From NCBI RefSeq assembly GCF_028888695.1, contig NZ_PNFF01000001.1, positions 877,501 to 941,500 of the forward strand: DNA of 64,000 nt, written 5' to 3'. The notes beneath the pieces were generated by a model that had not been told where the DNA came from, made no database searches, and saw only the letters and a list, made by a program, of their open reading frames with translations. This document shows, piece after piece, positions 14,161 to 23,376 of the stretch (position 1 is its first letter; each line of letters begins with the position of its first letter). The position numbers and the translations under genes were made by a program. The DNA comes from Bacillus methanolicus (GTDB lineage Bacteria > Bacillota > Bacilli > Bacillales > Cytobacillaceae).

Positions 14161-14652
14161 ATGAATAGACTAAGTACATTTATTCAATCGTTAGAAGAGT
14201 GGAAAGAAGTTTGTGAACAAACAGATAAAGAATTTAAAGGTTTGTTATTCCATCTTGCATACACATTAGGGGATAAGAATAGTCTCTCTTTAAGTTCTAC
14301 TGATGAATTAAAGTCAAGAATTGAATATCTAATTAAAGAAGAAAAGATTAGAGAGAAATTTTTGGTCAACTCATTAATTCAAGAAGTTAATAGTTACTTT
14401 GAACATTTTATTAACAGTCATGGAGAAATTATTCTAAATAATGAATATTTAGCTAAGTCTTATGAAGAAGAGTTTGGGATAATTCCAGATCATATTCAAA
14501 AAGGATTAGAGCGTTCTAAAGACAAAACATTTCTTTTTACTTTAGAAAACCAATATGACTCTTGGAAACTAATTGTTATTAAAAATTTTTCAAAGTCTCA
14601 ACAAAGACAGTGGGACAGAGAAGAATTTTCGAATGCATCGAAAAATATATAG
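14161..14652 (+). CDS. Hypothetical phage protein
   Basis: A 163-residue, acidic, largely helical protein with no recognised motif. I chose ATG 14161 because AAAGGAGGGATGAAG precedes it; upstream in-frame codons have no site. A strong terminator follows. It lies between the toxin-antitoxin pair and the packaging genes. Function unknown. Confidence 0.65.
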   Translation: MNRLSTFIQSLEEWKEVCEQTDKEFKGLLFHLAYTLGDKNSLSLSSTDELKSRIEYLIKEEKIREKFLVNSLIQEVNSYFEHFINSHGEIILNNEYLAKSYEEEFGIIPDHIQKGLERSKDKTFLFTLENQYDSWKLIVIKNFSKSQQRQWDREEFSNASKNI

Positions 14653-14661
14653 CATTAATTT

Positions 14662-14690
14662 AAAGCACTCCTTCCGGGGTGCTTTTTCTT
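14662..14690 (+). terminator. Intrinsic terminator
   Basis: AAAGCACTCC-TTCC-GGGGTGCTTTTT, a 10-bp stem plus T-run, ten bases after the stop of the preceding gene. It separates the accessory genes from the packaging module. Confidence 0.85.
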
Positions 14691-14719
14691 TTGTCTAAAA
14701 ATGAATGGGGGGAAGTAGA

Positions 14720-14893
14720 ATGACAGAGTTTGAAAAAAGGCAGTTAGAAATTAAGGAACATCTTAAAGCAATTAAGGAAGGTCATAAAAAGATAGAGGAA
14801 TTGCTGGAAAAGATGGAAGCATTACATAACAAGATTGAAACAAAGGAAACTAAGGTTAATTCTACAACAGAATTCATCGGAAGTAGTGAATGA
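14720..14893 (+). CDS. Small coiled-coil phage protein
   Basis: A 57-residue, highly charged protein. The heptad-like pattern (HLKAIKEGHKKIEELLEKME) predicts a coiled coil. GGGGGAAGTAGA precedes ATG 14720. It is the first gene of the late operon, directly before the packaging HNH nuclease. Function unknown. Confidence 0.6.
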   Translation: MTEFEKRQLEIKEHLKAIKEGHKKIEELLEKMEALHNKIETKETKVNSTTEFIGSSE

Positions 14894-14896
14894 TTA

Positions 14897-15283
14897 ATGC
14901 CATCTAAACCAATGAAACCATGTTCCTATCCTCGCTGTCCTAACCTAACAGAAGGAGCATACTGTGAACAACACACTAGAGTTAAGGTAGAAGCTAAGGC
15001 TGAATCAGATAAAGAGTATGATAAGAAGAAAAGAGATCTACGTTCAACGGCTTTCTATAAGAGTAAAGCTTGGAAAGAGTTAAGGGAGTATGTATATAGA
15101 AAACAATATGGATTGTGTCAGAGGTGTTTAAAAAGGAATGAATTTGTTAGGGGAGATATAGTACATCACATAATTGAAATTAAAGATGACTGGGATAAAA
15201 GGTTAGATGAAGATAATTTGGAAGTCCTTTGCCATAAATGTCACAACAGAATACACAATCAAAAGAAAAGAAAAACACATTGA
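14897..15283 (+). CDS. Packaging-associated HNH endonuclease
   Basis: A 128-residue HNH nuclease of the kind encoded next to terminase in cos phages. Zinc-binding pairs are visible (CSYPRCPN, CQRCLKR, CHKCHNRIH). The HNH core is DIVHHIIEIKDDW, with the Asn in EDNLEVLCHKCH. In phages of this kind the HNH protein assists TerL in cutting cos. The position just upstream of TerS fits. Confidence 0.88.
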   Translation: MPSKPMKPCSYPRCPNLTEGAYCEQHTRVKVEAKAESDKEYDKKKRDLRSTAFYKSKAWKELREYVYRKQYGLCQRCLKRNEFVRGDIVHHIIEIKDDWDKRLDEDNLEVLCHKCHNRIHNQKKRKTH

Positions 15284-15381
15284 GGCAACCCCCGCCTTCC
15301 AATTTCTAGGAAAGGACATCAGAGACCGCGCGGGGCAACTCAGCGTGAACAAAATTCCCTTTATTTTGTAAAAGGGGTAAT
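15284..15381. other. Candidate cos region
   Basis: A GC-rich patch in otherwise AT-rich phage DNA lies between the HNH and TerS genes. ACCCCCGCC near 15290 and GACCGCGCGGGGCAAC near 15323 carry complementary C and G runs. HK97-like cos phages place cos here. No overhang can be proven from sequence alone. Confidence 0.35.
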
Positions 15382-15397
15382 AAAGGAGGTGAGAGTA

Positions 15398-15892
15398 ATG
15401 GGAAGAAAAGCCAAACCGATTGAGTTGATGTTAATACAAGGTAGTAAACATCTGACTAAAAAAGAGATTGAAGAGCGAAAACAAGCAGAAGCAAAATTAA
15501 AACCGAACGCAAACAAGGTTAAGCCCCCGGCATGGTTGGACGATGTGGCAAAGAAAGAGTTTAAACGGATTGCAAAGGAGTTACAAGAAATTGATCTTAT
15601 AACAAATGTAGACGTAAATGCACTTGCTGCTTATTGTGATGCTTATTCTGACTACATCAAGTGTACGCAAATCATTCAAGAAGAGGGCATGATGGTTGAG
15701 TACACAAATAAAGCGGCTGAAACTAACAAAGTCCCTCATCCTCTTCTCACCAAGAAAAAGCAGTTACATGAACAAATGAAAAGTCTCGCTACTGAATTCG
15801 GTTTAACTCCATCATCCAGAGCAAAGATTGCTTTGCCTAAAAAAGAGGAAAAAGAGCCGACACCGGAAGAAAGATTGTTTGGTGATGTGTAG
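15398..15892 (+). CDS. terS: Terminase small subunit, P27 family
   Basis: A 164-residue TerS. The family features are a basic N-terminus (MGRKAKPIELMLIQGSKHLT), PPAWLDDVAKKEFKRIAKEL, and a C-terminal GLTPSSRAKIALP segment. ATG 15398 follows AAAGGAGGTGAG. TerS recognises phage DNA and recruits TerL. Its stop overlaps the TerL start by one base, indicating coupled translation. Confidence 0.92.
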   Translation: MGRKAKPIELMLIQGSKHLTKKEIEERKQAEAKLKPNANKVKPPAWLDDVAKKEFKRIAKELQEIDLITNVDVNALAAYCDAYSDYIKCTQIIQEEGMMVEYTNKAAETNKVPHPLLTKKKQLHEQMKSLATEFGLTPSSRAKIALPKKEEKEPTPEERLFGDV

Positions 15893-17595
15893 TGTTAAAA
15901 CAATGGCTCATTGATTACTCACACGATGTCTTAAACGGTGAAATCATTGCTTGTCAAAAACATAAATGGGCGTGTGAGCGGTTTTTACGTGACATTAAAC
16001 GAGAGGGAACAGAGGAATTTCCCTACACCTTCAACGAAGAAAAGGCTCTAAAATTCCTCAAATGGATGACACTTTTTAAGCACACAAAAGGTAAACTAGC
16101 TGGGCAGAATATTGAACCTGCTCCTATACAGGTATTTGTGTTCGGTAACATTTATGGTTGGGAGCACGAAGAAACAGGGTTAAGGCGTTTTAAAAAGGCA
16201 TATTGGCAAGTAGCTCGTAAAAACGCAAAGTCTCAATCCCTAGCGTGTGTCGGCTCTTATGAAGCGTTTGCTTTTGGGGAAAACATGAGTGAGGTTTATA
16301 TTGGAGCGACTAAAACAGAGCAGTCTAAAATTGTTTGGAATGAAATAAAGGCTCAAGTACAAGGATGCGACTTTCTTAAAGGTAAATACAAGATTGCATA
16401 CGGGAAGATTGAACACGTTAAGAGTGGTTCTTATATTACCGCCCTTTCTAAAGATGCAGGGAAAACAGGTGACGGTTTAAACGTCCAAACGGGCATTATT
16501 GATGAATATCACGCTCATAAAACATCAGAAATTTATGATGTGTTAGTGTCCGGTATGGGAGCTAGACCACAACCTTTAATGATGATCATTACAACGGCGG
16601 GATTTGAACTTCAAAATCCTTGTTATTCAGTTGAATATGATTATGTATCAAAAATTTTAGACCCTAACAATCCCATTGAGAATGAAGAATACTTTGTCAT
16701 GGTAAACGAATTAGACAAAGATGATGACATTAAAGATGAACGAAATTGGGAAAAAGCAAATCCTATCCTATGTTCATACGAAGAAGGACGGGCTTATTTA
16801 CGAGGGGAATTAAAAGCAGCCTTAGACGTTCCTGAAAAAATGCGGAACTTCCTTACAAAGAACATGAATATATGGGTAAACATGCGCGAGGGTGGTTACA
16901 TGGATATGTCCAAATGGGATGACTGTAAAGCAACTAAAAAAAGACCAATGCCAGACTTGCGAAATAAAGTTTGTTATTTGGGAATTGACTTATCTAAAAA
17001 GATCGACTTAACCTCTGTAAGCTTTGTTTTCCCATTAAATGAAGGGTTTGCGATTAAACACCATTCCTTTATGCCGGAAGATACATTTAGAGAAAGAATG
17101 AATACAGACAAAGTACCTTATGATTTGTGGGTTAAACAAGGATATATTACTTTAACACCTGGTTCTGTCGTAGATTATAGCTTTATTGAGTCCTATATTC
17201 GAAAACAGGAAAAGGAAAATAATTGGACTATTAAAGAAATCGATTATGACCCTTATAATGCAACTCAATTTGCTCAATCTATGGAACAAGAAGGTTATCT
17301 TATGGTTGAGATTCGACAGGGAATACGGACACTTGGAGAGCCTACAAAAGACTTCCGAGAAATGGTGTACAAAGGAAAAATTTTTCATGATGGTGATCCA
17401 GTGCTAACTTGGGCTGTTGGAAATGTCGTAACAAAAATGGACGCACAGGAAAATATAATGCTGGATAAATCCAAATCTACTGACCGTATTGACCCATTAG
17501 CTGCAACAATCAATGCATTTACAAGAGCGAGATTGGATGAATATCTAAATGTTGATTTAAGTAATCACATTTTAAACGATGACTTCTCATTATAG
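15892..17595 (+). CDS. terL: Terminase large subunit
   Basis: A 567-residue packaging motor and nuclease. The deviant Walker A reads ARKNAKSQSLACVG near residue 108, Walker B is GIIDEYHAH near residue 202, and the nuclease domain begins GIDLSKKIDLTSV near residue 363 with its metal-binding Asp. The GTG start overlaps the TerS stop (TAGTG). Full length, no disruption. Confidence 0.95.
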   Translation: MLKQWLIDYSHDVLNGEIIACQKHKWACERFLRDIKREGTEEFPYTFNEEKALKFLKWMTLFKHTKGKLAGQNIEPAPIQVFVFGNIYGWEHEETGLRRFKKAYWQVARKNAKSQSLACVGSYEAFAFGENMSEVYIGATKTEQSKIVWNEIKAQVQGCDFLKGKYKIAYGKIEHVKSGSYITALSKDAGKTGDGLNVQTGIIDEYHAHKTSEIYDVLVSGMGARPQPLMMIITTAGFELQNPCYSVEYDYVSKILDPNNPIENEEYFVMVNELDKDDDIKDERNWEKANPILCSYEEGRAYLRGELKAALDVPEKMRNFLTKNMNIWVNMREGGYMDMSKWDDCKATKKRPMPDLRNKVCYLGIDLSKKIDLTSVSFVFPLNEGFAIKHHSFMPEDTFRERMNTDKVPYDLWVKQGYITLTPGSVVDYSFIESYIRKQEKENNWTIKEIDYDPYNATQFAQSMEQEGYLMVEIRQGIRTLGEPTKDFREMVYKGKIFHDGDPVLTWAVGNVVTKMDAQENIMLDKSKSTDRIDPLAATINAFTRARLDEYLNVDLSNHILNDDFSL

Positions 17596-17604
17596 GTGAT
17601 ATTA

Positions 17605-17772
17605 ATGAAAAACTTTTTTTATCTTCTAAAGTTGTTTTTGGAGGATTTTTTTATTGTTTCAGGCTTGTTTTTACTAGTTTATACGACTTACTTGATTAAT
17701 GTTTTTGCTGGAAACTACTTTTTAGGATTAATTTTAGTAGGTTTGGGAGTGATATTAGCGAAAAGGAGGTGA
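17605..17772 (+). CDS. Small two-segment membrane protein
   Basis: A 55-residue hydrophobic protein with two predicted membrane segments (FFIVSGLFLLVYTTYLI and FLGLILVGLGVILA) and a basic end AKRR. AGGTGAT precedes the ATG, and its last codons overlap the portal gene's ribosome binding site. Similar tiny proteins occur between terL and portal in other Bacillus phages; role unknown. Confidence 0.55.
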   Translation: MKNFFYLLKLFLEDFFIVSGLFLLVYTTYLINVFAGNYFLGLILVGLGVILAKRR

Positions 17773-17778
17773 TAGACA

Positions 17779-18993
17779 TTGCTATTTAAGAGCCTGTTAA
17801 ACAGCGTTCAAACATGGGAGCAACCTTTATTTGACGCTTTTGTTACTCCTACAATGAGCGGTGAGACCATTACAAATGATAATGCTCTGACAATCGGGGC
17901 TGTTTATGCTTGTGTCAATATTAAAGCCAATGCTATAGCGAAGTTGCCTTTACAAGTGTTCAAGAAAACAAAATCCGGGAGAGAAAGGGAAAACACACAT
18001 CAGGTAGCTTATCTTTTGGAAAAAAGACCCAATCCTTATATGACACCTTTCGTATTTAAACACACAATTACCGTTCATCGCAATTTATGGGGAAAGGCAT
18101 ATATTCGTATGGTTATGAAAGGTGGGAATGTCTCTGAGTTAGTTCTGTTAGATCCATCAAAGACAATCGAAGCAGAAGATGATAAAGGAGATAAATGGTT
18201 TATTTACCGTGATAAAGGCAAGGAAGAAAAGTTTCATCATACGGAAATTATTTATCTTCCGTATGGTCCCGGCGGTAAATCACCAATTGAGGTAGCAAGG
18301 GAAACGGCTGGCACAATGAAAGCGGCGCAAAAGTTTTTAGGAACATTTTATAAAAATGGCACTACCACACGCGGGATTATTAAAGTACTCGGACAATTAA
18401 ATGGTGAAGCCAAGAAGAAACTACGTGCATCGTGGGCAGAAGTTAACTCTGGTTTAGACAACGCTCATTCTATTGCGGTTTTGGATTCTGGAATGGAATG
18501 GATGGATATTTCTATGCCTCTGAAAGATGCTGAATTTATTGCTTCGCAAAAATTTAATATTGCTGAAATAGCACGGATTTTTAATGTGCCGTTGCACATG
18601 CTCAATGAGTTAGATCGTTCTACATTCTCAAATATCGAACATCAATCTATGGAGTTCATTCAGAATACTATTCAACCTGAATTGGTTGCTTGGGAAGAAG
18701 AAATGAACTACAAATTATTTACCACTAACGAGCAAAAACGTTTCTACGTAAAGTTTAACCTTACCTCTGCATTACGGGGAGATAGTCAAAGCCGAGCTCA
18801 ATATTACAAGGAAATGCTCTCTTCTGGCGTTTACAATATCAATGAAGTTCGAGCATTGGAAGAAATGGATGCTATAGAAGGCGGCGATAAACATCGAGTA
18901 GATCTTAACCATATTTCTATAGATATTGCTGATGAATATCAATTAGCAAAGGCAGGAGCAACCTCGAAAGGAGGTGAGAATGGTGAAGAATAA
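17779..18993 (+). CDS. Phage portal protein, HK97 family
   Basis: A 404-residue protein forming the dodecameric portal vertex for DNA entry and tail attachment. Recognisable segments are AVYACVNIKANAIAKLPLQVFK near the N-terminus, HRNLWGKAYIRMV, and FNIAEIARIFNVPLHMLNE. TTG 17779 follows AAAGGAGGTGATAG. The order TerL-portal-protease-capsid is typical of HK97-type heads. Confidence 0.95.
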   Translation: MLFKSLLNSVQTWEQPLFDAFVTPTMSGETITNDNALTIGAVYACVNIKANAIAKLPLQVFKKTKSGRERENTHQVAYLLEKRPNPYMTPFVFKHTITVHRNLWGKAYIRMVMKGGNVSELVLLDPSKTIEAEDDKGDKWFIYRDKGKEEKFHHTEIIYLPYGPGGKSPIEVARETAGTMKAAQKFLGTFYKNGTTTRGIIKVLGQLNGEAKKKLRASWAEVNSGLDNAHSIAVLDSGMEWMDISMPLKDAEFIASQKFNIAEIARIFNVPLHMLNELDRSTFSNIEHQSMEFIQNTIQPELVAWEEEMNYKLFTTNEQKRFYVKFNLTSALRGDSQSRAQYYKEMLSSGVYNINEVRALEEMDAIEGGDKHRVDLNHISIDIADEYQLAKAGATSKGGENGEE

Positions 18994-19684
18994 GTTTCTA
19001 GAGATTAAAAACCAAACGGACAATTCAGCTGATCTTTATTTTTATGGTGATATTGTAAGTAGTTGGTTGGGAGCGTGGGATGATACAGATCAATACCCGG
19101 AAGCTATTAGGGATTTTCTTAAAGGAGTAGAAGGGAAAAACTTAAACATTTATATAAATAGCGGAGGCGGTAGTGTTTTTGCTGGTATGGCTATATACAA
19201 CATGCTGAAAAGACATCAAGGCTTCAAAACTGTTTATGTAGATGGTTTAGCTGCTTCTATTTCATCTGTCATTGCTTTAGCAGGTGATAGAGTCATAGTA
19301 CCTTCTAACGCTTTCTTGATGATTCATAAACCTTGGAGTTGGTCTTCAGGAAACGCAAACGATTTTAGAAAGTTAGCAAATGATCTTGATGCTATTGAGG
19401 AAGGAATTATGAATGTTTATGCCGAGAATATAAAAGAAGGTGTAGATATTGAAGTGATTCGCCAAATGGTACAAGAAGAAACTTGGCTAAATGGTTTAGA
19501 AGCTGAAAAATACTTTAACATAGAGGTTACAGAACCTAATGAAGCTGTTGCTTGCGTTAGTGATTATTTTAAAAATTATCAGCGCATTCCTGATGTATTT
19601 AAGCAACACCCTAAAAATGAACATAAAGCAGATAAAACACAAACCCAAATAAATCAATTATTAATGGAGCTGGAATTAATCTAA
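18980..19684 (+). CDS. ClpP-like prohead protease
   Basis: A 234-residue serine protease that trims the capsid protein. INSGGGSVFAGMAIY is the ClpP-type oxyanion region, S93 in GLAASIS is the probable nucleophile, and H116 in MIHKPW is the catalytic His. ATG 18980 follows AAAGGAGGTGAG inside the portal gene, overlapping it by 14 bases. GTG 18983 is an alternative start. Confidence 0.92.
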   Translation: MVKNKFLEIKNQTDNSADLYFYGDIVSSWLGAWDDTDQYPEAIRDFLKGVEGKNLNIYINSGGGSVFAGMAIYNMLKRHQGFKTVYVDGLAASISSVIALAGDRVIVPSNAFLMIHKPWSWSSGNANDFRKLANDLDAIEEGIMNVYAENIKEGVDIEVIRQMVQEETWLNGLEAEKYFNIEVTEPNEAVACVSDYFKNYQRIPDVFKQHPKNEHKADKTQTQINQLLMELELI

Positions 19685-19717
19685 GCTCTATTTTATTTTT
19701 AAAGGAGGATTTAATTT

Positions 19718-20830
19718 ATGAACAAAAAAATGCGAGATTTATTAGAACAAATTAACAACAAAAAAGCTGCTGCTAAAGAGTTATTAAATGCTAAAAAATT
19801 GGATGAAGCCAAAGCTTTAACAGATGAAATTAAAGATCTTCAGAAAGAGTTTGATATTGAAGCTGCTCTTTATGAAGAAGAAAAAGAAAATGTAAAGAAT
19901 GTTTTAAATGTAAAAGAAGACAAAGCAGATGCAATTAAAGCGTTTTATAAAGCTTTACGAGGAGAAAGGCTTACTGATGTTGAGAATGCCCTTTTAACTG
20001 GTGGCACTCAAGGGGAAAACCTTATTATTCCACAAGATATTCAAACACGAATTAATGAATTGCGTAGAGAGTACAAATCTGCTCGTGATTTAGTAAATTA
20101 CTATCCAACGAATACACTAACTGGTTCTTTTGTATTTGAAGATTCATCAACTATAACTGAATTAACCAACTTTACTGATGGAGCAGATGTTCCAACATCA
20201 AATGACCCTAAATTCAACAATGTGCCTTATAGTGTAAAAGATTATGGTGCTTTATTGCCTGTTTCTAATAAACTCTTACAAAATGAAAATGGTGGTTTAG
20301 TTGATTATTTAGGACGTTGGTTTAACCGTAAAGCAATTCGCACTGAAAATAGCAAAATTTTTGCAGCTTTAAAATCTAATAAAACTGCAAAAGCATTAGC
20401 GGATTGGAAAGCACTTAAAAAGTCTTTGAATAAAGACCTTGACCCTGCTTTGCTCGTTGATGCAGTAATTGTCACCAACCAAGATGGATTTGATTTTATC
20501 GACTCTGCACTCGATGATCAAGGTCGCCCAGTATTACAACCAAATCCAACTAATCCAACTCAAAAGTTGTTCATGGGTATTCCAGTGCATGTATTCTCTA
20601 ATGCTGAACTTCCGACAACTGGAACAACTACAAAGAAAGCACCTATTTTCTATGGCCGCCTTCAAGACGGTGTTACTTTCGTAGACCGCAACCTTTATCA
20701 GTTTGATGCTTCAGAACATGCCGGATTCAATAAAAATCAAACAGTGATCCGTGTTATTGAGCAGTTTGATGTCATTCAAGCTGACAAAGATGCTTATGTA
20801 TACGGTGAATTTGATGTAACTTCTGCATAA
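19718..20830 (+). CDS. Major capsid protein, HK97 fold
   Basis: A 370-residue protein. Residues about 1-70 are a charged coiled coil (scaffolding delta domain), expected to be removed by the protease just upstream. The rest has HK97-type features such as LIIPQDIQTRINELRREYKS and VIRVIEQFDVIQADKDAYVY near the end. AAAGGAGG precedes the ATG. Confidence 0.93.
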   Translation: MNKKMRDLLEQINNKKAAAKELLNAKKLDEAKALTDEIKDLQKEFDIEAALYEEEKENVKNVLNVKEDKADAIKAFYKALRGERLTDVENALLTGGTQGENLIIPQDIQTRINELRREYKSARDLVNYYPTNTLTGSFVFEDSSTITELTNFTDGADVPTSNDPKFNNVPYSVKDYGALLPVSNKLLQNENGGLVDYLGRWFNRKAIRTENSKIFAALKSNKTAKALADWKALKKSLNKDLDPALLVDAVIVTNQDGFDFIDSALDDQGRPVLQPNPTNPTQKLFMGIPVHVFSNAELPTTGTTTKKAPIFYGRLQDGVTFVDRNLYQFDASEHAGFNKNQTVIRVIEQFDVIQADKDAYVYGEFDVTSA

Positions 20831-20845
20831 TAGGGGTGATTCCTC

Positions 20846-21118
20846 ATGCTAGAGGAAGTTAAGCAATATTTACGTATTGACGGGAGTGAGGAAGATAGTT
20901 TCCTCACTTCTCTGATTTTAGCAGCAAAAGAGTACATAAAAAATACAACAGGAATTAGAGTTGATGAAACAAACGACTTACACAAATTAGCGGTAAACCT
21001 GATGGTTGCTCATTCATACGAGAATCGTTTGCCGATTGGTCAAGGAGATACTCTTGCATTTAGTTTGGAATCCATCTTATTACAAATGAGGTACTGCTAT
21101 GAATCCGGGACTGTTTAA
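20846..21118 (+). CDS. Head-tail connector (gp6-like adaptor)
   Basis: A 90-residue helical protein beginning MLEEVKQYLRIDGSEEDSFL, the usual opening of gp6-like connectors (LR-I-D-G-x-E-D-x-F). It should form a ring below the portal. It overlaps the next gene by 20 bases. Confidence 0.85.
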   Translation: MLEEVKQYLRIDGSEEDSFLTSLILAAKEYIKNTTGIRVDETNDLHKLAVNLMVAHSYENRLPIGQGDTLAFSLESILLQMRYCYESGTV

Positions 21119-21434
21119 CAAACGAATCTCGATCCAACGGTTTACCGAGGGTGTAAATGAAAATGGTTTCCCAATTCAAGAATGGCAAGATGTGAAATCA
21201 GTTTGGGCAATGATTAAAACTCCGAATGATAAAACTTCTTCTCTTGAATTTTATGAAGCGGCAACTACTCACGCGAAAAATACCTTATCTTTCGTTATTA
21301 GGTACACAAACACAATAGGTATAGATACGGATATGAGAATTCTTTACAAAGAGAAATCCTTTGAAATTCTATCTATTATTAATGATAATGAACGAAATAA
21401 AACCCTTACCATTATTGGAAGGGAGGTAGTTTAA
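21099..21434 (+). CDS. Head closure protein (SPP1 gp16-like)
   Basis: A 111-residue protein with the family pattern NKRISIQRFTE, W-x-DVKSVWAMI, and FVIRYTNTIGIDTDMRILY, ending in TLTIIGREVV. It plugs the connector after packaging. It is coupled to both neighbours by overlaps. Confidence 0.85.
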   Translation: MNPGLFNKRISIQRFTEGVNENGFPIQEWQDVKSVWAMIKTPNDKTSSLEFYEAATTHAKNTLSFVIRYTNTIGIDTDMRILYKEKSFEILSIINDNERNKTLTIIGREVV

Positions 21435-21793
21435 TGCAGTTAGAAGGCATGGAGCAATTATTAAGACAAATTGAAAGGTTGGGTCAGAAAGTCGATACTC
21501 AAATCGAAGAAAAAGCCTTAAAAGAAGGTGCAGAGTTTTTAAAGGATAAGATTAAAGAAAATGTTCCCGTAAGAACAGGAAATCTCAAAGAAAATATTGT
21601 TGTTTCTGATGTGAAAAACGGTTCTATTGATATAGGAGTTGATCAACAAGGAGATGCCTTTTATGGACATTTTCTCGAATTTGGTACGAGCAAAATGTCT
21701 GCTAAACCTTTTATGGGTCCTGCTTTTGAATCTAACAAACAAACAGTTCAGGAAAAAATGTCAGAGGTAATTAAGAGGGAGTTAGGGTTATGA
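21434..21793 (+). CDS. Tail completion protein, HK97 gp10 family
   Basis: A 119-residue protein. KENVPVRTGNLKENIVV and YGHFLEFGTSKMSAKPFM are the standard HK97 gp10 signatures. It joins the head connector to the tail. It shares one base with the previous gene and overlaps the next. Confidence 0.92.
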   Translation: MQLEGMEQLLRQIERLGQKVDTQIEEKALKEGAEFLKDKIKENVPVRTGNLKENIVVSDVKNGSIDIGVDQQGDAFYGHFLEFGTSKMSAKPFMGPAFESNKQTVQEKMSEVIKRELGL

Positions 21794-22110
21794 GTCTAAA
21801 TGCTTTAATAATCAATATTTTAAAACCTTTGGCTCCTGTTTCCTTCCAAACCTATACAGGAACTGCATCAACTTATATCACTTTCTTTGAGTTCAATCAA
21901 AACTCTGCTTTAAATGCTGATGATGAAGAAATAAATACTCTTCATTCTATTCAAGTTGATATATGGAGTAAAGGAGATTACACAACTCTAGTTCAACAAG
22001 TAAAAGACAGTTTAAAAACAGTGGGATTCAGACGAACGTTTGAAACCGATTTATATGAGCCGGACACCAAAATTTATCACAAGGTGCTCCGGTTTAATTT
22101 TGTTCAATAA
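21790..22110 (+). CDS. Tail terminator (DUF3168-like)
   Basis: A 106-residue protein with VQVDIWSK-type motif (IQVDIWSKGDYTTL) and YHKVLRFNFVQ at the end, typical of tail terminators that cap the tail tube at the head side. Its ATG overlaps the upstream stop (ATGA). Confidence 0.82.
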   Translation: MSLNALIINILKPLAPVSFQTYTGTASTYITFFEFNQNSALNADDEEINTLHSIQVDIWSKGDYTTLVQQVKDSLKTVGFRRTFETDLYEPDTKIYHKVLRFNFVQ

Positions 22111-22125
22111 TAGGAGGTAAAACAA

Positions 22126-23007
22126 ATGGCTGTACAAGTAGGTTTAAGTGATCTTTATTATGCGATTTTAACGAAAGATGATTCAACTGGTGTTGCTTAC
22201 CAATCCCCAGTAAAGATTGCAGGTGCGATTAATGCAAAAATTTCACCAAAAGTGGATACACAGACTCTTTATGCGGATGATGGACCATCTGAAACAGTGA
22301 CTAGTTTAGGAGAAATCGAAGTAGAATTTGAAGCGAAAGATATCCCTCTTTCTGTTCAAGCTTCCTTGTTAGGACACACAATATCAAATGGTATTCTAGT
22401 TAAAAGTGTAAGTGATACTGCACCATATGTTGCTTTAGGGTTTAAAAGTAAAAAAAGCAATGGTAAATATCGTTTTGTTTGGATATTTAAAGGAAGATTT
22501 GAAACACCAGAGCAAGAATACAAAACATCTGAAGATAAACCAAGTTTCCAAACACCAAAATTGAAGGGAACGTTTGTGAAGCGCGACAATGATGGGCGTT
22601 GGCAGATCATCGGTGATGAAGACGAGGCAGGTTTCACAGCCGGAAGTACATGGTTCAATGCCGTCGTGAACGTTTCTTCTGATACAACACCGCCGACACT
22701 CTCTAGCACAACACCTGCGAACAATGCAACCAGTGTGGCAGTATCTACAACGGTTCAATTGGTATTTAGTGAGGCTATCTCCCCTGATTCAGTTAATACT
22801 TCCAACATCATGGTTATTAAGGACAGTGATGGTTCAGTTGTTTCTGGTACTCTTTCACAAAGTGCTGACAAAACAACGATTACGTTTACACCAAGCGCGA
22901 ACCTTTCTGCTTCAACTGTCTATCGGATTATTGCAACAACAGGTGTACGCGACCTTGCTGGCAATAGTTTAGCTCAGGCTCAAGTAAGAAAGTTTACAAC
23001 AGCATAA
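22126..23007 (+). CDS. Major tail protein with C-terminal Ig-like (Big_5) domain
   Basis: A 293-residue tail tube protein. Residues 1 to about 185 are the tube domain (QVGLSDLYYAIL, KISPKVDTQTLYADDGPSE). After a TTPPT linker, residues about 190-293 form a Big_5-type Ig-like domain (PANNATSVAVSTTVQLVFSE, ASTVYRIIATTGVRDLAGN). Such add-on domains decorate tails and may aid surface binding. GGAGG precedes the ATG. Confidence 0.92.
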   Translation: MAVQVGLSDLYYAILTKDDSTGVAYQSPVKIAGAINAKISPKVDTQTLYADDGPSETVTSLGEIEVEFEAKDIPLSVQASLLGHTISNGILVKSVSDTAPYVALGFKSKKSNGKYRFVWIFKGRFETPEQEYKTSEDKPSFQTPKLKGTFVKRDNDGRWQIIGDEDEAGFTAGSTWFNAVVNVSSDTTPPTLSSTTPANNATSVAVSTTVQLVFSEAISPDSVNTSNIMVIKDSDGSVVSGTLSQSADKTTITFTPSANLSASTVYRIIATTGVRDLAGNSLAQAQVRKFTTA

Positions 23008-23082
23008 TAAACAGAAATTACATAGTAGCTTAATAATCTTGGGGCGGTCTTATGACTGCCCTTTTTATATGGAGGGGTACTT

Positions 23083-23376
23083 ATGCAAATTAAATTAGTA
23101 ATTGAAGGAAAAGAAAAATCATTTACAACTCCTTTTATCAAAGGTCGTATGTTAAGAAGGGCTTTAGAAATAAATAAAAAAATGGATTTAAACAACTTAG
23201 ACGAAGAAGGGTTGGACACATTAATCAGATTTGTGTGTGAGGTCTTCAATAACGAATTTTCTGTTGATGATTTTTACGATGGTATTGAAATTAGTGAAAT
23301 GATTCCAACTATTAAAAATGTCATAGAGGAAGTCGTTGGAAAGGCAAATGGTGACTCAAACCCAAAAAACCTGTAG
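23083..23376 (+). CDS. Tail assembly chaperone, short form (gpG-like)
   Basis: A 97-residue protein that, with its frameshifted partner, assists assembly around the tape measure. It ends NPKNL just after a canonical -1 slippery heptamer A-AAA-AAC at 23364-23370. The position between major tail and tape measure genes is standard. GGAGGGG precedes the ATG. Confidence 0.88.
   Translation: MQIKLVIEGKEKSFTTPFIKGRMLRRALEINKKMDLNNLDEEGLDTLIRFVCEVFNNEFSVDDFYDGIEISEMIPTIKNVIEEVVGKANGDSNPKNL

Noticed and set aside
22356-22758. Long minus-strand frames opposite the major tail protein
   Set aside because: They are shadows of the coding strand with Cys/Arg-rich composition and no start signals.
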